From positions 35,259 through 99,258 of the IMG/VR virus record IMGVR_UViG_3300008448_000019: a stretch of 64,000 bases of DNA; one strand, written 5' to 3'. Positions within the stretch are counted from its first letter, which is position 1. The number at the start of each line of letters is the position of its first letter. A model generated the notes under the pieces. It saw only the letters and a list, made by a program, of their open reading frames with translations, was not told the DNA's origin and searched no databases. The position numbers and the translations under genes are program-made. The DNA comes from a virus. This document shows positions 32,529 to 40,473 of this stretch, in pieces.

Positions 32529-35231
32529 CTAAAACGCACCGCTAGAGTGTCTAGCCATTCCAGACCAGTCAATCACTTCAGGTTCAGCAACTAACCTAGG
32601 GAACGTCGAGTAGCCGTGAAGAGCTGCTTTAGCTCCCTGACCAACTAATCCCATGGCCCTATCGTCAATTTTACGGTGGAACGCTATCTGAGTCATAGCT
32701 CGTTCTCCTCGTTTATCACTCCACTGTCTATAGAGACTGTATAGCTCACCCATAGGAATAGACGCACCTTCAGACTTTTTAGTCTCTTCTTCGAAGAATA
32801 GACCAATTCTATCTTCATTTTTGCGATAAATGTCAGCAGCATCTCTTACGACAGAGCACCAGCCAAGGGGGTCTTTAGCAGAAGAATTTAGATATTTGAT
32901 CGCACCATCAACTGCCCAGGCTAGGACTGCAGGCAATCCACCATCAGGATCTGATAGATATGGACGTAGCTCTGTGTCAGGATTTTCCGGGATGCTAGTT
33001 AGGGGGATTGGCCTAAGTCTTCGCCACATAGCATCGTCATTAATGATTGGCCTGTGGTTAGTTGTGATCCAGAGCTTGCCCTGAGACGTAAACTGGAATG
33101 GACGCTCTCCAGGAGATCGACCTTGAAGTGTTCCAGAACCAGTCATCTTCTTGACTTGGTTTTCCTTGAGACGCTCTGATTCTGGAAGTTCATCTACCCA
33201 AATCATACGGCGGCCCCTAAGCTCCGCCATGTGATACTCATCTGTCCTATTTGCCTGACCGTCTCCAGCAGCCAACACGCTTGGATCTAGAGTCCAAGAA
33301 TAGCCTTTGGTTCCTAGGGCATTTACTATAGTCTCAACAAATGTTGTTTTACCGGACCCTGGAGGTCCGTAAACAAGGAACAAAGCATCTTGATTGTTTA
33401 GCCCAGTGAGCGTGTACCCCACTGCCCTCTGTAGCCAATCTTGAAACTCTTTGTCGCCTTTGGTTGCAAAGTCTAAGAACTGCTCGAAACGAACGTTCCT
33501 AAGTCCTGGATTGTAGGCAACAGGAGCTCTTCTAGTTATATACAGATCTGGTCTACCAGTTAAAAGTTCGCCACTTCTAAGATCTACTACACCGTTGCTA
33601 ACTCCAAGTAGGTGACTATCGCCGTCCCACTGTTCTACAGGAACAACAACTCGTTTGTCAGACACGGCGCTTTTAATCATGTTTGAGATACGAGTATTAG
33701 ATTTTGCCTGTTTTGCCCAGTTTATAAGCTCATTTATTTTAGGGTCTTGAATGTCGTAGTTACTAACTTCTCCAGCAATAACTGGTGCAATTCTTTTGGC
33801 CATTTCTTGAAGCTTTAGGCTCTCCAGGTCAGGCTCCCAATAGTTACCATCCCAGTGGAACCAGCCTAAGCCAGGAGTATATTTAATTGCTGATTGATAG
33901 GTATCTACAAGTCTTCGGCTATTTCCAACATCAGTAAAGCTTCGGTTCCCGGGAGTACCTCCGTCTTCAGCATCTACAGCATCTTGATCTTCTGGCAGCT
34001 GCATATTTCCGCCACCTATTGCGTCAGTCACTGACATTCCACTCCGAACAAGAGCAGACATTCGATCACCAACAGAAGAAGAGTTTGTTACCTTTTTAGG
34101 AGAACTATCTGTAGGAATAAGTTCAGCTTCTATTTCTAACGGATCAGTCTCGCCCTTCTGGGTTATGGCCGGCTTAGATGCTACGCCTTCTAGCTGAGAC
34201 TTTTCAGCCCAAGTCTGACCGTTAGTTTTTCTCCAATGTTCGGAAAGTCCCGCCCACTTTAAGTCAATGATTGGGTTGTCTCTAACAAAGTCAATTGCAC
34301 GGTGGACGTGCATAAGCAGAGAGTTTGGACCCTCTAGATGCATTGGAGGACTAATCTTTTCAGCGTTAAGCCTGATTAAAGTTGTCTCAATAAAGTTTCT
34401 AGATACATCATCAGTTCCGTACCTGTTGGCTAGAGCGCATGCTAGGTGGTATATCCCTACAGCTCGATTTCCCTCTTGGAAGCCCTCTTCCATAATTTTA
34501 TCGATATCAACTTTTTCACCGGCATACTCTAATTCTCCAAAGGCGCTCCAGTCGCCTTTCTTAAGACGAGTAGATCCCCCCGACGCACTTCTAAGACTTG
34601 TCTGTCTAATTACCGCGAGAAGTTCTTCTGGTGCCTCGGCGATTTCAATTTGTGCTGGAGAGTGACCTGGCTTCCACTGGTAGTTAACACCAGAAAAGTG
34701 GCGCGACGGTGCAAGAAGAATGTAGCCATTGTGCTTTACGTCGATGCCGTCAAGACCAACTTTTTTAAAGTTAGAAATAAACTTTTCATTCGGGTTGCAT
34801 TTATAAATAAGGTGTCTACCGCGAACCTCACCAATACCGCGCTCACCGGCGTATAGTCCAGTAATTGCTTCTACAGTTGGAGGAAGCTCTCCTTTAGCAA
34901 GCTCTTCAAGTTTAAGAAAAGATGTGTCCCCACCATTTCGTGGATCAACATCAATTACTAAAAATCCAGACTCTCTAGCAAAAACGCCAATATTGTAATC
35001 TGGATTAGATTCCCACCAAGAAGCAATTTTGTCTGGATCTGAAGTGGCTTCGGTGTGCCAAGCGTGTATGGCTGGGTGTTTTCCTGCATCTTTTATTTCT
35101 GGATGACTTTTACCACAAGTACATTTGCCCCCGACAACACCGTGGACTGGAAGAATTTTCCACCCTTTACTGGCGTACCAAGCGGCACCGCTACCTAATC
35201 TGCCGCCAGCAGCAGAATCTACTTCTCCCAT
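32529..35231 (-). CDS. Primase-helicase: prim-pol domain fused to SF3 helicase (D5/P4 type)
   Basis: 900 residues from the ATG at 35231 (MGEVDSAAGG), which has AGAGG six bases upstream; a longer frame to 35300 lacks homologous residues. Residues about 10-205 are a bifunctional primase/polymerase domain, with the acidic site VIDVDPRNGGD near 92-102 and a Cys/His segment KCTCGKSH near 36-43. The centre is linker and D5-type N-terminal domain (DVGNSRRLVDTYQSAIKYTP, WHWDGNYWEPD-like). The SF3 ATPase has Walker A GPPGSGKTT near residue 622, Walker B MIWVDELPES and motif C WITTNHRPI. It should prime and unwind at the phage replication fork. It is oriented away from the recombination genes. Confidence 0.92.
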   Translation of the reverse strand: MGEVDSAAGGRLGSGAAWYASKGWKILPVHGVVGGKCTCGKSHPEIKDAGKHPAIHAWHTEATSDPDKIASWWESNPDYNIGVFARESGFLVIDVDPRNGGDTSFLKLEELAKGELPPTVEAITGLYAGERGIGEVRGRHLIYKCNPNEKFISNFKKVGLDGIDVKHNGYILLAPSRHFSGVNYQWKPGHSPAQIEIAEAPEELLAVIRQTSLRSASGGSTRLKKGDWSAFGELEYAGEKVDIDKIMEEGFQEGNRAVGIYHLACALANRYGTDDVSRNFIETTLIRLNAEKISPPMHLEGPNSLLMHVHRAIDFVRDNPIIDLKWAGLSEHWRKTNGQTWAEKSQLEGVASKPAITQKGETDPLEIEAELIPTDSSPKKVTNSSSVGDRMSALVRSGMSVTDAIGGGNMQLPEDQDAVDAEDGGTPGNRSFTDVGNSRRLVDTYQSAIKYTPGLGWFHWDGNYWEPDLESLKLQEMAKRIAPVIAGEVSNYDIQDPKINELINWAKQAKSNTRISNMIKSAVSDKRVVVPVEQWDGDSHLLGVSNGVVDLRSGELLTGRPDLYITRRAPVAYNPGLRNVRFEQFLDFATKGDKEFQDWLQRAVGYTLTGLNNQDALFLVYGPPGSGKTTFVETIVNALGTKGYSWTLDPSVLAAGDGQANRTDEYHMAELRGRRMIWVDELPESERLKENQVKKMTGSGTLQGRSPGERPFQFTSQGKLWITTNHRPIINDDAMWRRLRPIPLTSIPENPDTELRPYLSDPDGGLPAVLAWAVDGAIKYLNSSAKDPLGWCSVVRDAADIYRKNEDRIGLFFEEETKKSEGASIPMGELYSLYRQWSDKRGERAMTQIAFHRKIDDRAMGLVGQGAKAALHGYSTFPRLVAEPEVIDWSGMARHSSGAF

Positions 35232-35267
35232 AAAAACCTCTACGTCATTAAAAACACCAGTAAGAAC

Positions 35268-35295
35268 ATCATACACAGAATAGGTTCGAATGCAA
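35268..35295 (-). promoter_or_regulatory. Candidate sigma70-type promoter for the primase gene
   Basis: On the minus strand TTGCAT (35290-35295) is followed after 16 bases by TATGAT (35268-35273), 37 bases before the primase ATG. Plausible but not strong. Confidence 0.4.
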
Positions 35296-35363
35296 ATCAA
35301 AACCGAAGAATTTTGCCACCAATTTAATGGCTAGCATAAGCATTTAAATAGCAGAAACCATAC

Positions 35364-35379
35364 TAGGGTAAAATAGTTA
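35364..35379 (+). promoter_or_regulatory. Putative phage promoter element before the 35429 gene block
   Basis: CTAGGGTAAAATAGTT, with the TAAAAT core at 35369-35374. The 13-base string TAGGGTAAAATAG also occurs on the minus strand at 58766-58778. The 197 bases between the divergent primase and 35429 genes hold this element and the minus-strand promoter. Confidence 0.5.
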
Positions 35380-35428
35380 AAGCACAAATCTAATTGTGCT
35401 CAAACCTCATAGGAATTTAGTATAGTCT

Positions 35429-35809
35429 ATGGCTACAGATATTATTCTAACAGTTGCAAGCATTTTTGGTGCCTTAACCGTAATCTTTGGTGCAGTCTTT
35501 TCATCATACAAGCTTGCTAAGCGAATAGACGCCGCTATCGGTGTAGACAAGAACGGTAGAACTATATCAGATAGACTAGATAAAGTTGAGCATCAGCTGT
35601 GGGAAAACGGGGGCAGCTCTCTTGCCGATCGAGTCAATAACATCGAAAAGCATGTTGTAAAGGTCTCAACAGAGATCGAGTTTATCAAGAATCTCACCCT
35701 CGGGCTACACAACTCTTCTGTACCTAATTCTGTGCCAGCAGACATCCTTCCACCTGCTGAAAAACCTCTTTTAAAAAAGCGCGTGTCTAAGTCAAAAAAA
35801 GCTAGCTAA
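35429..35809 (+). CDS. Membrane-anchored coiled-coil protein
   Basis: 126 residues. Residues 5-27 (IILTVASIFGALTVIFGAVF) form a single hydrophobic membrane segment. A predicted coiled coil follows (RLDKVEHQLWENG, RVNNIEKHVVKVSTEIEFIK), ending in a Lys-rich tail (KKRVSKSKKAS). Small membrane proteins of this layout in actinophages are sometimes annotated as holin-like or DUF2746, but no neighbouring endolysin is recognised, so a lysis role is uncertain. First gene of a plus-strand block with HTH-like, metallophosphoesterase and glycosyltransferase genes. Confidence 0.6.
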   Translation: MATDIILTVASIFGALTVIFGAVFSSYKLAKRIDAAIGVDKNGRTISDRLDKVEHQLWENGGSSLADRVNNIEKHVVKVSTEIEFIKNLTLGLHNSSVPNSVPADILPPAEKPLLKKRVSKSKKAS

Positions 35810-35860
35810 ACTACAAAACATGTAGTAGCATAAACCTAAGGTTTAACCCTAGGAGAAATT

Positions 35861-36142
35861 ATGCCATTAGCAGACAAGCTAGCTACCGCCTCTCAGAAGT
35901 ATATAAGCGACCTCACTACTTGTAAGTTCGCCTCTATCACCTCTGATCAGGGGCTATCTAAAAAAGATAGAGACGCCCTAGCTGAAGTAATTAATCTCAC
36001 TAATCGCGAAGACCATAGGTACATTCCCCATCAAACACTAGCTGACCTCCTGAGGAGTGAAGGCTATGACGTAAGTGCAAGTGCCATAAGTAGACACCGC
36101 GGGGGCAACTGCTCTTGCCGACGATTAGGAAAAATAAGTTGA
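35861..36142 (+). CDS. Small HTH-like phage protein
   Basis: 93 residues, ATG at 35861 with AGGAG upstream. YIPHQTLADLLRSEGYDVSA then SAISRHRGGNCSC reads like a helix-turn-helix with a recognition helix in the second part, and the C-terminus has CSC. The preceding region (LTTCKFASITSDQGLSKKDR) is shared, as I recall, with small proteins of other actinophages lacking an assigned function. Its TGA overlaps the TTG start of the metallophosphoesterase (TTGA), implying coupling. Could be a DNA-binding partner of that enzyme; inference. Confidence 0.5.
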   Translation: MPLADKLATASQKYISDLTTCKFASITSDQGLSKKDRDALAEVINLTNREDHRYIPHQTLADLLRSEGYDVSASAISRHRGGNCSCRRLGKIS

Positions 36143-37338
36143 GCTTAGCTGACAAATTAGAAGAGCTACGTAATCCTGGGACCTCGGGGTCTGACTATAA
36201 GAAGCTCGGAGTCCCCGAAGACTGGCGTCCAAGAATGGACATAGATAGCGGCAAGGGTGGCTATCTAATTTCATCGCCTCGTGCAGAAGGCTCCAACTTC
36301 GATGCAAATGAAGTTATAAAAGATTTTGGTTTAGATCCGGCAGAGTGGGCGGTCTCTTCTCTTCGTAGAGGTAAGTGGCAAAAGTTTGATGGTGAATATT
36401 TAGAATCAGTACGAGTCAACCTAATACCATCATCTTCAGTTGGTTTAGACTCTTTAGATGTAGAGCAGCTTTTAGATGAAATGAAAAAGTGGCGTCCAGC
36501 AAAAGGTGTAAAAACATCAACTGGAAACGGTGCATTTACAGTAGTCCCAAGCGATCAACAAATAGGTAAAAAAGCAAACGGCGAGGGTACGGCTCAATCA
36601 ATAGGTCGAATTCTCCAACTAACAGAATCGGCGGTGCATAGATTTGAAGCTTATAAAAAGATGGGCCTTTCTCTTGGAACAATTTGTCTGGCGTTACCGG
36701 GCGATCACGTGGAGGGAATTACCAGCCAAAACGGAAGACTCCAAGGACAAGCAGCCTCCGACCTCGGAATAACCGAACAGGTACGAGTTGCTAGAAGATT
36801 GCTTCTAGCTCAGATTAAAGCTTTAGCACCTCTAGCAGAGCACATGATTGTTCCAGTTATAAATGGAAACCACGACGAAGCAACTAGGCAAGTTGTGACA
36901 GATCCGTCAGACGGATGGAACGTAGAAATTGCGTCCGCAGTTCAAGACATCTGCGCAGAAAATCCTGCACTGCAGCACATCGAGTTTAGGTACCCATCTG
37001 TTGGGCATCAGACACTAACTGTAGATGTTAAAGGAACTATGCTTGGACTGTTCCACGGACACCAGGCTGGACAGAACAACACACTTCGTTATATCTCTCA
37101 GCAGGCGGCAGGACAGACTGCTCTTGGTTTGGCAGACGTCTGGGTGTCAGGACACTTCCACAACTTTAGAACTATGGACATTGGAACTCGTCTTTGGGTT
37201 CAGGCTCCAACCACAGACCCCGGAAGCGAATGGTTCCGTGATCGTGCTGGAATGGAGTCAAAGCCAGGACTTCTCACTATGGTTCTTGGCGGAGACTTTG
37301 AGCCAAGAGAATTTATAAGCGTTTTAGCTGTTAGGTAG
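36139..37338 (+). CDS. Calcineurin-like metallophosphoesterase / putative nuclease
   Basis: About 399 residues from the TTG at 36139, which overlaps the preceding stop and has AGGA upstream; an upstream TTG at 36115 is less likely. Metallophosphoesterase motifs are visible in the second half: LPGDHVEG, PVINGNHDE, LGLFHGH and VSGHFHNF, giving the two-metal site. The expected first motif (DxH) is replaced by VPSDQQIG. The fold resembles SbcD/Mre11-type phage nucleases, so a DNA-processing role is likely, but the substrate is not evident. A glycosyltransferase gene follows after two bases. Confidence 0.75.
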   Translation: MSLADKLEELRNPGTSGSDYKKLGVPEDWRPRMDIDSGKGGYLISSPRAEGSNFDANEVIKDFGLDPAEWAVSSLRRGKWQKFDGEYLESVRVNLIPSSSVGLDSLDVEQLLDEMKKWRPAKGVKTSTGNGAFTVVPSDQQIGKKANGEGTAQSIGRILQLTESAVHRFEAYKKMGLSLGTICLALPGDHVEGITSQNGRLQGQAASDLGITEQVRVARRLLLAQIKALAPLAEHMIVPVINGNHDEATRQVVTDPSDGWNVEIASAVQDICAENPALQHIEFRYPSVGHQTLTVDVKGTMLGLFHGHQAGQNNTLRYISQQAAGQTALGLADVWVSGHFHNFRTMDIGTRLWVQAPTTDPGSEWFRDRAGMESKPGLLTMVLGGDFEPREFISVLAVR

Positions 37339-37340
37339 CC

Positions 37341-38408
37341 ATGAAAGTAGCAGTATACACAATTGCGTTAAACGAAGAGCAGTTTGTGCAGCCGTGGTGG
37401 GACAGTGCCAAAGAAGCAGACTATTTACTAATTGCGGACACTGGATCAACTGACAAAACCGTAGAGCTTGCTAAGTCGTTAGGCATAAATGTAATCAATG
37501 TTTTAGTTAAACCCTGGCGCTTTGATATGGCTAGGAACGCATCTTTAGCCGCAATACCGGCAGACATAGACTACTGCATTGCTTTAGACATGGACGAAGT
37601 TCTGCTCCCTGGTTGGAGATCTCAGCTAGAAAAAGCCCTAGCTGAAAAAACCACTAGACCTAGATACCAGTACACCTGGAACTGGAAAGATGCAGAAAAG
37701 ACTATCCCCGGGCTTCAGTACGGCGGAGATAAGATTCACTCCAGATTTGGATATAAGTGGAAGCACCCAGTTCATGAGGTGCTGGTCCCATATGGAGAAA
37801 CTAAAGAGACCCAGTCCTGGGTCGGGCTCGAGATACATCACCATGCGGACGACTCTAAGCCTAGATCTCAGTACTTACCACTACTAGCTCAGGCGGTCCA
37901 GGAGGACCCAGAAGACGATAGAAATGCCTTCTACTACGCCAGAGAGCTGTACTTTTATGGACGCTTCCAGGAGGCGCTGGAGGAGTTTAAGAGGCATTTG
38001 GAGCTTAGGAGGGCTACCTGGGCACCAGAGCGGGCAGCATCCCTAAGGTATATAGCAAAGATAGATCTAGAAGATGCCGAAAGCTGGCTACTAAAAGCGA
38101 TAGCTCAGGCACCTGGAAGACGGGAGCCTCTAGTTGAGCTAGCTCAGACCTACTACACCAAAGAGCTCTGGGAACCGTGCTTAGAGTTTGCTAAGAAGGC
38201 TATCGAGATAGAAGAGAAGCCTCTAGACTACCTCTGCGAAGAGTTTGCCTGGGGGTCAGTCCCATACGACTTAGCTGCTATCGCTGCGTACAATTTAAAG
38301 CAATATGATGCTGCACTACAGTTTGGAGAGAAAGCTGTGGATCTGTCTCAGAGCGATCAAAGATTGCTAACTAATCTGATTTACTATCGTGCTGCTGTTG
38401 CTTCTTAG
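37341..38408 (+). CDS. Family 2 glycosyltransferase with helical-repeat C-terminus
   Basis: 355 residues. The start MKVAVYTIALNEEQFVQPWW followed by LIADTGSTDKTVELAKSLG is the classical GT2 nucleotide-sugar-binding N-terminus. YCIALDMDEVLLPGW carries the acidic metal-binding motif. The last 150 residues are TPR-like helices (AFYYARELYFYGRFQEALEE, PLVELAQTYYTKELWEPCLE, YDLAAIAAYNLKQYDAALQF). Proteins of this build transfer sugars to proteins or glycans in bacteria and phages. Threonine-rich collagen-like fibres of this phage are possible acceptors (inference). The 3' end overlaps the convergent WhiB gene by 38 bases. Confidence 0.8.
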   Translation: MKVAVYTIALNEEQFVQPWWDSAKEADYLLIADTGSTDKTVELAKSLGINVINVLVKPWRFDMARNASLAAIPADIDYCIALDMDEVLLPGWRSQLEKALAEKTTRPRYQYTWNWKDAEKTIPGLQYGGDKIHSRFGYKWKHPVHEVLVPYGETKETQSWVGLEIHHHADDSKPRSQYLPLLAQAVQEDPEDDRNAFYYARELYFYGRFQEALEEFKRHLELRRATWAPERAASLRYIAKIDLEDAESWLLKAIAQAPGRREPLVELAQTYYTKELWEPCLEFAKKAIEIEEKPLDYLCEEFAWGSVPYDLAAIAAYNLKQYDAALQFGEKAVDLSQSDQRLLTNLIYYRAAVAS

Positions 38409-38847
38409 CCTCTAAAGCAAAATAAGCGTCTACTGCATTAGCACTTGTGCGACTTTGCCAAGTAAATTTACATTTAGTGCAGGTTACTACTCTCATAGTG
38501 GACCATCGCCCTCCGTCTGGCCGATCAACTGTAGAGCTTTCTAAGTATTTTGTTTTTGCTTTGCAGCCCGGGCATAACGGGAATCTTTTGTGACGCATTT
38601 CTTGACCCTCCCAGTTGACTGAAAGAGTTCGTCTAATGTCTTTGTAATCTAGTCCACCCCAAATACCCCAAAGCTGTTTCTCATTGAGAGCCCACTGAGC
38701 GCACTCTCGTCTGACTGGGCAAATACCACAAAGTTTTTTTGCCTGATATTGCTGTGCTGGTTTATTTGCAAAAAAATTATCTATAAATTCTGCATTTTTA
38801 GGCTTAGCGCACTCCGCGTCTTCATGCCAATCTTCTGAACTAAACAA
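38371..38847 (-). CDS. WhiB-family regulator with extra C-terminal zinc ribbon
   Basis: 158 residues from the TTG at 38847 (MFSSEDWHEDAECAKP); a TTG at 38865 is an alternative. Cysteines at 13, 40, 43 and 49 (LCGICPVRRECAQWAL) form the iron-sulphur site, followed by the WhiB signature GIWGGL (residues 61-66). WhiB proteins are redox-sensitive transcription factors confined to Actinobacteria and their phages, so this gene is strong host evidence. Unusually, the chain continues with a second Cys pair set, CPGC and CTKC, spaced like a zinc ribbon, roughly residues 92-127. The gene overlaps the upstream 38840 gene by eight bases. Confidence 0.85.
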   Translation of the reverse strand: MFSSEDWHEDAECAKPKNAEFIDNFFANKPAQQYQAKKLCGICPVRRECAQWALNEKQLWGIWGGLDYKDIRRTLSVNWEGQEMRHKRFPLCPGCKAKTKYLESSTVDRPDGGRWSTMRVVTCTKCKFTWQSRTSANAVDAYFALEAKKQQQHDSKSD

Positions 38848-39187
38848 GCTCCGGCACCTCGACAAAAGTTACAGATACTACTTTGTCTAAAGCAGAACCA
38901 GAGGAGTCTAGCCCGTCTTCAGCGCAAACTTCTTCGTACATTGCGCCACTAGAGGTTCCTACCCACCCCTGAGACACAAAGCCAGCATCTATAGCTCCGT
39001 ATGCCTGAGCAAGAGAGTAGACAATACCATCTCTTTGAATAGAAGAAGCCAAAGCTTTGCGTACAACTTCTTCTTCTAGATCAACGTGGTCTTCAGTGTA
39101 GTAGACGATGGCATAGGGAAGTTCAGGACGGTAGCCTTCACCCTCCCAGATGGACCAAAGGCACTCGCCGATTCTAGAATCTTTCAT
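38840..39187 (-). CDS. Hypothetical phage protein
   Basis: 115 residues, ATG at 39187. Acidic, with RPELPYAIVYYTEDHVDLEE and DKVVSVTFVEVPELV flanking a middle region of mixed helix. I do not recognise a family. It overlaps the start of the WhiB gene, so the two are probably co-translated. On the minus strand a TATAGT box occurs about 30 bases upstream in the 48-base gap, a possible promoter. Function unknown. Confidence 0.5.
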   Translation of the reverse strand: MKDSRIGECLWSIWEGEGYRPELPYAIVYYTEDHVDLEEEVVRKALASSIQRDGIVYSLAQAYGAIDAGFVSQGWVGTSSGAMYEEVCAEDGLDSSGSALDKVVSVTFVEVPELV

Positions 39188-39235
39188 ACTACAATTCTAG
39201 ATCTGAGTGCTACATACTATACCGTATACTACAAA

Positions 39236-39724
39236 TTAAACTGGCCAGACATATTCGTAGGTTTCTGGCCTAACCCCACAATCTTCGGGCCACTTAAACT
39301 GAGAATACCACTCGTAATCTTTATTAAGCAACGCTAACCTATGACTAGAGGCTACTTGAGAAAATAGTTCACTAGAAGATATCCACCGAGGATTGCAAGC
39401 TGTTTCAGGCAGTAGTCCTAGATTTAGAGCAGTGGACATAGTAGCTTTTGCTTTGTCGCCAATAGTAGATTTGTAGCCACGCTGTTTCCACTCTGCAACC
39501 ATAGCTTGGATATATAAGTAGAGTGCGGTCTCATGACCTTTCCACATTTTTACAGCCGGGTGATTTGACCAACCCTTAGAAACCCTATGTTGCCCTTGCG
39601 GATCAAGCTGTAGTAGATTCATAAGAATTTGCCAACCCTCTAAGGCTTGCTTATTGAGGCGTTTGTTGTCTAGCACCTTTGCTATGTCTTCAAACGAGTT
39701 AGTAACGGGAACAAATGTTTGCAT
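39236..39724 (-). CDS. Pyrimidine dimer DNA glycosylase-like protein (T4 endonuclease V family)
   Basis: 162 residues. MQTFVPVTNSFEDIAKVLDN then KRLNKQALEGWQILMNLL, GWSNHPAVKMWKGHETALYLY and EWKQRG match the pattern I know for the PF03013 family (pyrimidine dimer glycosylase/endonuclease V) in bacteria and actinophages. ASSHRLALLNKDYEWYSQF and YEYVWPV are the usual C-terminal elements. The family removes UV-damaged bases, and family members also include proteins annotated only as cytoplasmic. The N-terminal catalytic residue of T4 endonuclease V is Thr2 after Met removal, whereas Gln is at position 2 here, so activity is unproven. Preceded by a good promoter and an RBS hairpin. Confidence 0.65.
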   Translation of the reverse strand: MQTFVPVTNSFEDIAKVLDNKRLNKQALEGWQILMNLLQLDPQGQHRVSKGWSNHPAVKMWKGHETALYLYIQAMVAEWKQRGYKSTIGDKAKATMSTALNLGLLPETACNPRWISSSELFSQVASSHRLALLNKDYEWYSQFKWPEDCGVRPETYEYVWPV

Positions 39725-39750
39725 AAATAGCTCCTTTCAAAAAGCTATTT
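39725..39750 (-). promoter_or_regulatory. Hairpin over the ribosome binding site of the 39724 gene
   Basis: Perfect 8-base arms AAATAGCT (39725-39732) and AGCTATTT (39743-39750) enclose a 10-base loop. On the minus strand the loop and stem junction contain GAAAGGAG, the Shine-Dalgarno sequence, and the ATG follows immediately. Folding would hide part of the ribosome site. Confidence 0.55.
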
Positions 39751-39752
39751 AG

Positions 39753-39781
39753 AATATACCTAATGTCAAGAAAAAAGTCAA
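39753..39781 (-). promoter_or_regulatory. Sigma70-type promoter for the 39724 gene
   Basis: On the minus strand TTGACT (39776-39781), a 17-base spacer and TATATT (39753-39758). Spacing is ideal and the position is 29 bases before the ATG. Confidence 0.65.
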
Positions 39782-39787
39782 GTAAGC

Positions 39788-40036
39788 CTAAAAAGGCTTT
39801 ACAACACTCTGTTTTACTGACCCGTATACTGTGACGACAAGTTTAGGGCTATCCATATTTTCTTCAATTTCAGTTAAAGTTTTTCCCTCTGGATATGAGA
39901 CTTTAAGCTCTAGACTAACTTCGTCTAAAACATCATTATCGGGTATCTCAAGAAAAGATCCTACTTCCCTAATTGCAAGTTCTTTTGCTTCAGTTATGTT
40001 TTTAGCTGCAATTTTAAGCTCAAAACTTGTTCTCAT
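39788..40036 (-). CDS. Hypothetical small phage protein
   Basis: 82 residues, ATG at 40036 overlapping the preceding stop (TAATG). FELKIAAKNITEAKELAIRE and KLVVTVYGSVKQSV suggest a small alpha/beta fold with strand-helix-strand pattern, like many small phage accessory proteins. Not recognised. Co-transcribed with the 40473 and 41475 genes. Function unknown. Confidence 0.5.
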   Translation of the reverse strand: MRTSFELKIAAKNITEAKELAIREVGSFLEIPDNDVLDEVSLELKVSYPEGKTLTEIEENMDSPKLVVTVYGSVKQSVVKPF

Positions 40037-40473
40037 TAGTTAGCTTTTCTAAGTCGTTTTTCTAGCTTGTATGGGGAGTAGTGAACGCCCTTAAGTGGCG
40101 GGTTTTTGCCGTCAGTGTCGTTAAAAATTACGTCACCATATCTAACGCCAACTACTACTCCGCGTCTTCCATTGTGGATAGTGCCTAGCTTCTCTAAAAA
40201 TGCATCTTGCTTGACTCTAACAATGTCTCCAACAGTAATACTTCCCGGTTGTAGATCAATCCAGTAGTAATTATCTTCAGACTGCTCTTGAGTCAACGGC
40301 TCACCTAAAACTAGTTTTGGGAACACCTCTAAAACTTCTTTAAGGATGGCTGGAGACAGCGCTGGCAGCTCTTCCCAAGTGCTTAGCAGCTTGAGTATCG
40401 CTTTACCTGACCCGACCTTAACTTTGGCAGTCTCTAGCTGCTGTTTTATCCATTCATGGTTTAATTCTGGCAT
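40036..40473 (-). CDS. Hypothetical protein with SH3/KOW-like middle region
   Basis: 145 residues. The N-terminal half is helical (MPELNHEWIKQQLETAKVKV, KAILKLLSTWEELPALSPAI). The second half, ITVGDIVRVKQDAFLEKLGT then GRRGVVVGVRYGDVIFNDTDG, has the GDxVxV...GxxGxVVG pattern of KOW or SH3-like barrels. Similar short proteins occur in actinophage replication regions. The start follows directly on the stop of the glycosyltransferase-like gene (TAAATG). Function unknown. Confidence 0.5.
   Translation of the reverse strand: MPELNHEWIKQQLETAKVKVGSGKAILKLLSTWEELPALSPAILKEVLEVFPKLVLGEPLTQEQSEDNYYWIDLQPGSITVGDIVRVKQDAFLEKLGTIHNGRRGVVVGVRYGDVIFNDTDGKNPPLKGVHYSPYKLEKRLRKAN

Noticed and set aside
34267-34665. 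Plus-strand frame inside the primase gene
   Set aside because: It is fully contained in the strongly supported minus-strand gene and has no recognisable motif.
35232-35300. Longer N-terminus for the primase-helicase
   Set aside because: The added residues are not family-like, and the ATG at 35231 has a good ribosome site at the right distance.
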